Shown here: positions 58,949-64,000 of the stretch, piece by piece
How the letters are laid out: each line of letters begins with the position of its first letter
Position numbering within the stretch: the stretch's first letter is position 1
Assembly: GCF_013375935.1 (NCBI RefSeq)
Contig: NZ_CP056117.1
Coordinates: forward strand, 1,798,001 to 1,862,000
Reading direction: 5' to 3'
Origin: Enterobacter cloacae
GTDB lineage: Bacteria; Pseudomonadota; Gammaproteobacteria; Enterobacterales; Enterobacteriaceae
DNA length: 64,000 nt
The notes under the pieces: model-generated
Database searches by the model: none
The model's input: the letters and a program-made list of their open reading frames with translations, nothing else
Told to the model about the DNA's origin: nothing
Position numbers and translations under genes: made by a program

Positions 58949-60878
58949 TGTCAGGATACCAGTAGGAAGATAATTCAGGCCTGATACGGGACATAGCAGG
59001 CTGGTTGTTAATGAAATCGTCGGGGTAGTAGCCGTAGTTTTTGACGCCGTTCAGCTGGAGCACGCGCATCCACTCCACCAGACGCTCGTCGGAAACGGGG
59101 CGCTGCGGTTTTTGCGACCAGTCTCTCGCCTGTAGTTCAAAAATGGTCTTATTGAGCGCGCCGGGCCGCGCGGCGACGGCCTTAACCAGGCGCGTCAGCC
59201 ATGCATTGCTCTCCTCTGCCGGGACGGACTCCATCAGGGGCATTGCCATCGGCACCGTCCAGTCATAGGCCGCCAGAAAATCGTCAAGATTCTGCGCAAA
59301 CCACGCTTCGCTTTCGGGTTGCAGAATGGGCAGGACGAACATATTGCGCGCGGTTTTGGTTTGCGGGCCGCGGATGTCCTTTACCGCCCGGCTCAGGGCC
59401 TGGGTAAACCCAATAAGCAGCTGGCTCCTCTGGCGCGCGGTATTCTGCCCGGCATCGTCAACGTCCGTCAGCACCGCGTCGTCATGGAACACAATCCCGT
59501 TGAAGCTGGCATGCCGGGCTAAATCTTCATAGATTTCCGTCACCTGCTGGCGAACCCGCGGGTCCCATGGCGAAAGCCTGATGTAGGGGTCGGTGGCGTC
59601 GAGCAATGTACCTGCCTGACGGTCCCGACGCTGAACGCGAGGCAGGGAAGGATCGAGATCGAACGAGAGCACCGGCATCCACGCGAAGACTTTTACGCCC
59701 GCCCGGGTCTGGAGCTGCCAGGAGACAAAATTAAAGAGATCGGCCCGGACCGGCAGCCGGCGGTTGGGGAAATAGAGCGCTTTGATTTTGCCGTCGCCCT
59801 GCGGGTCGGCAAACGCCTGGAGGAAAACATGGCTTATTTTCATGTCGTAGACCCGCTGGACTAGCTTGTTGATATTCCGGGTCTGCTGGGCCGGGTCGGG
59901 ATCGTAAACGTAGTCGAGATCGACGTGCATGACGCGCACGGGATCGTGCTCCTGGATCTGGCTGACCGTACTGGCAAAGGTTTTGAGCGAGGGATTTCCG
60001 GCAATCAGCAGGCGGGGAATGCTGCTGAGGTTGCGCACGTCCCCCAGCCCGTCCTCCAGGGTAAAGGCCAGCCGGTAGCCCTGTTTTTCGGCAATGGAGA
60101 GCGACGTGCCGTTGGCAGCACCGTACGGCCAGACCCAGGCGCGCGGCGCTTTTCCGGTTACCCGGGTGATTTTATCCGTCACCTTGCGGACGTCATCGCC
60201 TATCCGCTGGCTGAACTGCGCGTCAGTTTCATAGCGTCCCGTCGCCTTATCGTAAAAGCGGCTGGCGATGGCCGGTTCGCGGCTGCCCTGCGGGTTGGCC
60301 GGGATGCCGTAATGTGAGGCCCAGGTATGCGAGCCGATTTCAACCAGCGGGGAGCGGCTTAACTCGCGCACCATGTCCCACGTCGCGAACCGATCGCGGG
60401 GCGTCATCAGCCCCCCGAAGTTAACCTTTTGATTTTCCGGCGTATCCACCCAGCTGCCCACCGGCGCCCACAGCGCAGGAACGTTCCATGCCTGAAGCAG
60501 CGGCCAGACCCGGGTATAAAAGCTGCTGTAGCCGTCGTCAAAGCTGAGCAAAATGGCTTTCGGCGGCAGCGTTTTCTTTCCGTCATGGGCATCAAGAATG
60601 TCCTGCACGCTGATGGCGCGATAGCCGTTATGCAAAAGCCAGCCGATCTGCTCGTTTAGCGCGCTGGTGCGAACGGAGAGGTAGCGCTGGTCGGCGGCAT
60701 CATCCTCTACGTCGTGATAGGCGAGAACCAGAAACTGGTTTTTCGGCCAGGGCTTGCTCGCCTCCTGCTGCGGCCTCTCTTTGGGCGCAATAAACGAGAT
60801 CGCCTGCGCGCAAACGCTCGCGCTGAGGCAGAGGCAGGCGATGAGTAACAGTCTCACGGAAAAACGTGTGTTCAGCAT
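58941..60878 (-). CDS. pgaB: PNAG N-deacetylase PgaB
   Basis: 645 residues from this start (E. coli 672). The N-terminal CE4 deacetylase has [12 protein letters not shown] (metal Asp pair) and [13 protein letters not shown] (two His); the C-terminal half is the glycoside-hydrolase-like GH153 domain ([12 protein letters not shown]). It deacetylates part of PNAG before export. AAGG lies six bases before the second of two ATGs, so 60878 is chosen over 60884. The E. coli protein is a lipoprotein; here LIAC near residue 15 could be a lipobox, but the hydrophobic segment before it is short. Confidence 0.95.
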   Translation of the reverse strand: MLNTRFSVRLLLIACLCLSASVCAQAISFIAPKERPQQEASKPWPKNQFLVLAYHDVEDDAADQRYLSVRTSALNEQIGWLLHNGYRAISVQDILDAHDGKKTLPPKAILLSFDDGYSSFYTRVWPLLQAWNVPALWAPVGSWVDTPENQKVNFGGLMTPRDRFATWDMVRELSRSPLVEIGSHTWASHYGIPANPQGSREPAIASRFYDKATGRYETDAQFSQRIGDDVRKVTDKITRVTGKAPRAWVWPYGAANGTSLSIAEKQGYRLAFTLEDGLGDVRNLSSIPRLLIAGNPSLKTFASTVSQIQEHDPVRVMHVDLDYVYDPDPAQQTRNINKLVQRVYDMKISHVFLQAFADPQGDGKIKALYFPNRRLPVRADLFNFVSWQLQTRAGVKVFAWMPVLSFDLDPSLPRVQRRDRQAGTLLDATDPYIRLSPWDPRVRQQVTEIYEDLARHASFNGIVFHDDAVLTDVDDAGQNTARQRSQLLIGFTQALSRAVKDIRGPQTKTARNMFVLPILQPESEAWFAQNLDDFLAAYDWTVPMAMPLMESVPAEESNAWLTRLVKAVAARPGALNKTIFELQARDWSQKPQRPVSDERLVEWMRVLQLNGVKNYGYYPDDFINNQPAMSRIRPELSSYWYPDND

Positions 60879-60886
60879 ATTCATCC

Positions 60887-63349
60887 TTAAAAGCGTAAAG
60901 TCGCATCAAACGAGACGGAAAGATTGCTTTCGCGTTTGCCGTCGTAAGGGCGTTTATCCCAGTTCAGCATCACCCCGGTATCAATGACGTTATTCCACTG
61001 AACGCGCTGCCCGTAGCCCAGCAGGGTAACGGCGCCAGGCGACTGATTTTTCTGCCAGTATCCGCCGCCGCCGGCCACAATCTGCTGGCTCCAGAGGGTG
61101 TCGTAGTGGCGGTACATCTCATGGTCAACGGACAGGGCTGCCGTGACGGAGAGATCCCGCTCGGGGTTGTAATAGAGCGTATCCCGCAGGCTGTTTTTGC
61201 TGGCGGCGATCCCCGGTTCGAGATCCAGCGTCAGGGAGGGGCTTTGCCAGAGACGCTCTTTCCCCGTGAGGGCGTATTCCTGACGGCGGTTATGGTCTGA
61301 GAAGCGGCTAACGGCGGCGCTGAGCCGATACTCCCGGCGCTCGTTCTGGTACCAGCGCACTCCGCCTTCGCCCCGGTTCGCGCCGATCCCATTGCGGAGC
61401 GCCCGTAATGGCGTGGTGCGGGACAACCGCTCGAGGCTACCGCTGGCCTGCCAGCTATCGTTGAGGCTGTAAGTTGCTGACAGCCGGGCACCCGGCGTGC
61501 TTTTACCGTGATAGCGGTTGCTGGAGAGCTCGGCCTCGAGCGTGAGGTCGCGGGGCCGCCACTCAACGCCGCCCAGCAGGTGGCGGCTGATGCCTTTACC
61601 TTCGTCAAAATTGCCCTGCGCATAGCGGGCGCCGGCAAACAGCCGCCAGCTATCCGCCATGGGCGGGCCATAGAGCGTGGCGTCCCAGCTCATGTCGTGG
61701 CTGCCGCTGACGGGATTGTCCGAGTGCAATCCTTTACCCGCGTTCAGACGCAGTTCAGACATGTGGTGGACCGCTCTGAGCCTGTCCAGACGGCGGGCGC
61801 TGCGATCGTCGGGCGCGCGGGCTATCACGTCCTCAGTCAGTAAATCCATCTGTCGCCACTCCTGAAGGTCCATTGCGACGTAAGCCTGCTGTTTCTCAAG
61901 CTCCAGATTCGAAGGTTCTAGCGCCTCCGCTCGCTTAAGCTTTTGCTCGGCCGCGCGCGGCAGGCCCCTGGCCTGAAGCAGGGCGGCATAGTCAATCTGT
62001 AACCCCTGATTGCCCGGCGCCGTTGACGCCAGACGATGCGCCAGCCTTTCGGCCTCCGGCAGGGCGTTGGTCGCCAGCAAATAGTTAAATGTGAGCGACT
62101 GCCCGGTAAGCCACCGATCGTTCGGCTGAGCGGTCGGGGACCCGAAGTCGTAGCGGATCCAGGGGACGCTGCGGGTCTGGCGCTCAACGTAGCGGCGGGC
62201 GGCCTGGTACTGCCCCGTATCCAGCCAGGCGTAGAAAAGCGCGTGCTCCTCGTCCTGCGGATCGGAGGCGTACCGTGGATAGCGCTGCAGAAGCGAGAAG
62301 GCGGCGGCGGTGTTTTTCTCCTGCAAATAGGCGGATATCGCCCAGCCGATGGCCCACTCCGGCACCGGATGCCGTGCGGCTGTCAGCGCCTGGTATTCGC
62401 TAATGACCTGCCGGTAATCACCGTGCGCATACAGCGCGCCAAGCCGATCGATACAGGCAAGGATGACGTCTTCTGCCGCCTGCGGTTCGCTTTGCCAGCG
62501 GGAAAGCAGGGCGTAGTAACGATCTAACGCGTTTTGCGCCAGCCGCAGGCGCTCTTTCTCCGTTCTGCCGGGCACGTCCGCCAGGCGAACCATTTCGGCA
62601 GCGGCGTTACGTTCAAGGCGGCGACGCTCCGCGGGGGACAGCGCCGCGCTTCGTGACAGCCAGAGCGCGGGCGTGCTTACCCTGTTATCCGCTAGCGCAT
62701 CGATCGTCTCGCGAAGAAGGGCTGTATTCCCCGGTGCGGCGTTCAGCGCGCGCATGTCCGCCAGCAGCCGATCCCAGCTTTTTCCCTGACGCATCCAGAC
62801 ATAGGAGAGCGTCTCAAGGTGCGCGGGAGAAGGATCGTCCTTAACCATCTGCCGGGCTTCCCGAAGCGCGAGGCGATCCATGCGGGCGTCGGCCAGGGTC
62901 TTAACGTAGCCGATGCGGTAATCGTCGTTATCCGGCGCAAGGCTGCGCGCCTCTTTCCACAGCGTTAAGGCGGAAGGCCAGGCTTTTTGGTTTCTTCTTG
63001 ACTGCGCGACGGCAGCGATGGCGCGAGCGGGCAGCGGCATATAGATGCCATAACGCTGCCAGACCTGAATAACCTCGTTATCGCGGCCCGCCCAGGAGGC
63101 TACCTGTAACCAGTCCGCAACCCGTTCGGGCGTTAAAGCATGCTGCTGCTCGTAGCGCTGTACATAATCAAGAAACAGAGCGTAATTACCGTTACGTGCC
63201 TGTTGAATCTGATGCTCATAAACGGATTCATCAGCCTGAACCAGAACAGGAAAGAGTAATACCAGGAACAATAATATTGTGGTGCGATAAAAGAATAACG
63301 TAGTGAAGCGAAGCGATCTTTCCATATCTATTTGCCATTTGTTTATCAT
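60887..63349 (-). CDS. pgaA: PNAG outer-membrane export porin PgaA
   Basis: About 820 residues (E. coli 807). A hydrophobic signal-like segment (TTILLFLVLLFPVLVQA/DES) is followed by TPR repeats to about residue 500 and a 16-strand beta-barrel ending DATLRF. It exports partially deacetylated PNAG. The start is uncertain: the frame begins at a GTG at 63367 preceded by AAAAGG, an ATG is at 63349, and another at 63325 gives a more compact signal peptide. pgaB starts 8 bp after the stop. Confidence 0.93.
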   Translation of the reverse strand: MINKWQIDMERSLRFTTLFFYRTTILLFLVLLFPVLVQADESVYEHQIQQARNGNYALFLDYVQRYEQQHALTPERVADWLQVASWAGRDNEVIQVWQRYGIYMPLPARAIAAVAQSRRNQKAWPSALTLWKEARSLAPDNDDYRIGYVKTLADARMDRLALREARQMVKDDPSPAHLETLSYVWMRQGKSWDRLLADMRALNAAPGNTALLRETIDALADNRVSTPALWLSRSAALSPAERRRLERNAAAEMVRLADVPGRTEKERLRLAQNALDRYYALLSRWQSEPQAAEDVILACIDRLGALYAHGDYRQVISEYQALTAARHPVPEWAIGWAISAYLQEKNTAAAFSLLQRYPRYASDPQDEEHALFYAWLDTGQYQAARRYVERQTRSVPWIRYDFGSPTAQPNDRWLTGQSLTFNYLLATNALPEAERLAHRLASTAPGNQGLQIDYAALLQARGLPRAAEQKLKRAEALEPSNLELEKQQAYVAMDLQEWRQMDLLTEDVIARAPDDRSARRLDRLRAVHHMSELRLNAGKGLHSDNPVSGSHDMSWDATLYGPPMADSWRLFAGARYAQGNFDEGKGISRHLLGGVEWRPRDLTLEAELSSNRYHGKSTPGARLSATYSLNDSWQASGSLERLSRTTPLRALRNGIGANRGEGGVRWYQNERREYRLSAAVSRFSDHNRRQEYALTGKERLWQSPSLTLDLEPGIAASKNSLRDTLYYNPERDLSVTAALSVDHEMYRHYDTLWSQQIVAGGGGYWQKNQSPGAVTLLGYGQRVQWNNVIDTGVMLNWDKRPYDGKRESNLSVSFDATLRF

Positions 63350-63367
63350 GAATCCATTGCATAACAC

Positions 63368-64000
63368 GGCCGCCTTTTAACTCAGCGTTAAAGGCCATAA
63401 AGGAAAACATTAAATCTGAATGATGTTACGTTATGGGGTACTTACCTAAAGGTAATTATGAGCCCTCCGCACAGTGGTTCGGTTGGGGGTAATGTACACC
63501 TGATGTGTTGGGGGATAAATAAGCTGAAAAGCGGGGTGGAGGTTTTGAGATAATTCTGGAAGCAAGCGGTTTTTTAGATAATTAAATACAAGGTGTTTGT
63601 TTTTAAGTTACTGATAGTATTTGATTTTTCTTTCTTGCTTTTCCTTTTGGCTATATTCGAAATGAAGTTCTGTGCAGTTAATTAAAGAACTTTCCGGTGC
63701 ATGTTTGGGAAGTTTCATGACAAAAATTCTTAATGTTCAGGGAAGTGACTTTTCTGAAATTCTTTTTTATTTATAATTAACGCAAGCCATTGAGTGATAG
63801 TCTGCAAAAAGTCTGGCTCACCAATGCGCATATTGAGGGATGATCAAAGCCAGAATACATTTGCCGTTAATGTAAAGCGCTATAAACGAAAGCGTTCTTC
63901 TTTCTTAAGAGGCGGGCTTGCTATAATCTAAAAGGGATGGTTAGTGGCGACTTCAATAGTGTTAGTGACTCAGGATTGTTTCCTTGTCAGGGGGATGCGG
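63368..64000. other. AT-rich region upstream of pgaA
   Basis: About 630 bases with no convincing gene. In E. coli this leader carries several CsrA (ANGGA) sites and NhaR control. On the minus strand near pgaA only isolated GGA motifs are seen (for example GCGGAGGG near 63465), so dense CsrA control is not evident. AT content rises toward 63600–63780. Confidence 0.5.
63919..63927 (+). promoter_or_regulatory. Extended -10 promoter candidate at the right edge
   Basis: TGCTATAAT is a TGn-extended, perfect -10. It points out of the window to the right; no clear -35 is visible at 17 bp. Confidence 0.45.

Overview
The window is chromosomal DNA from a gamma-proteobacterium of the family Enterobacteriaceae. 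Most genes match Escherichia coli K-12 genes closely in length and motifs, and follow the gene order of the glnE–parE–parC–metC–gss part of the E. coli chromosome. Differences in island content and the moderately high GC favour Enterobacter or a close relative such as Lelliottia. The genus is an inference; the family is secure.

Layout. 1–4080: the 3' end of glnE, then hldE, ubiK and ribB with its FMN riboswitch. 4083–8959: a four-gene chaperone-usher fimbrial operon on the minus strand. 9365–19246: a conserved block of zupT, ygiD, ygiC/ygiB, tolC, nudF-yqiB-cpdA-yqiA and parE. 19311–25664: an accessory segment. It holds an AraC regulator divergent from DUF2264, an MFS transporter and a GH88 hydrolase (a predicted unsaturated-uronide utilisation locus), then a cyclotransferase-like protein and a kbp-type BON-LysM protein. 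25750–34079: ygiN, mdaB, qseBC, ygiW, parC, plsC and ftsP. 34108–35392: a complete IS481-family insertion sequence that has split a palindromic intergenic repeat, leaving a 5-bp target duplication. 35501–44405: ygiQ (frameshifted), dkgA, yqhD, yqhC, yghB, metC and exbBD. 44444–45890: three unrecognised small genes. 45972–48586: yqhA, yghZ and a frameshifted yghX. 48651–54068: an autotransporter, a chemoreceptor with a sigma-28-type promoter, and a FucR-like DeoR regulator. 54221–57133: yghU and gss. 57186–63349: the pgaABCD operon for poly-N-acetylglucosamine. The last 650 bases are AT-rich and carry no convincing gene.

How the genes combine. Three surface systems that mediate attachment lie in one window (fimbria, autotransporter, PNAG), along with the QseBC regulators and one chemoreceptor. 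Glutathione, spermidine and redox functions recur (gss, ygiC, yghU, mdaB-ygiN, yqhD-dkgA). ExbBD powers TonB-dependent uptake and has a Fur-like box upstream. metC has three tandem MetJ-type boxes. An intergenic palindromic repeat built on CCCTCTCC/GGAGAGGG occurs at eight loci and is a likely genus-level REP-like family.
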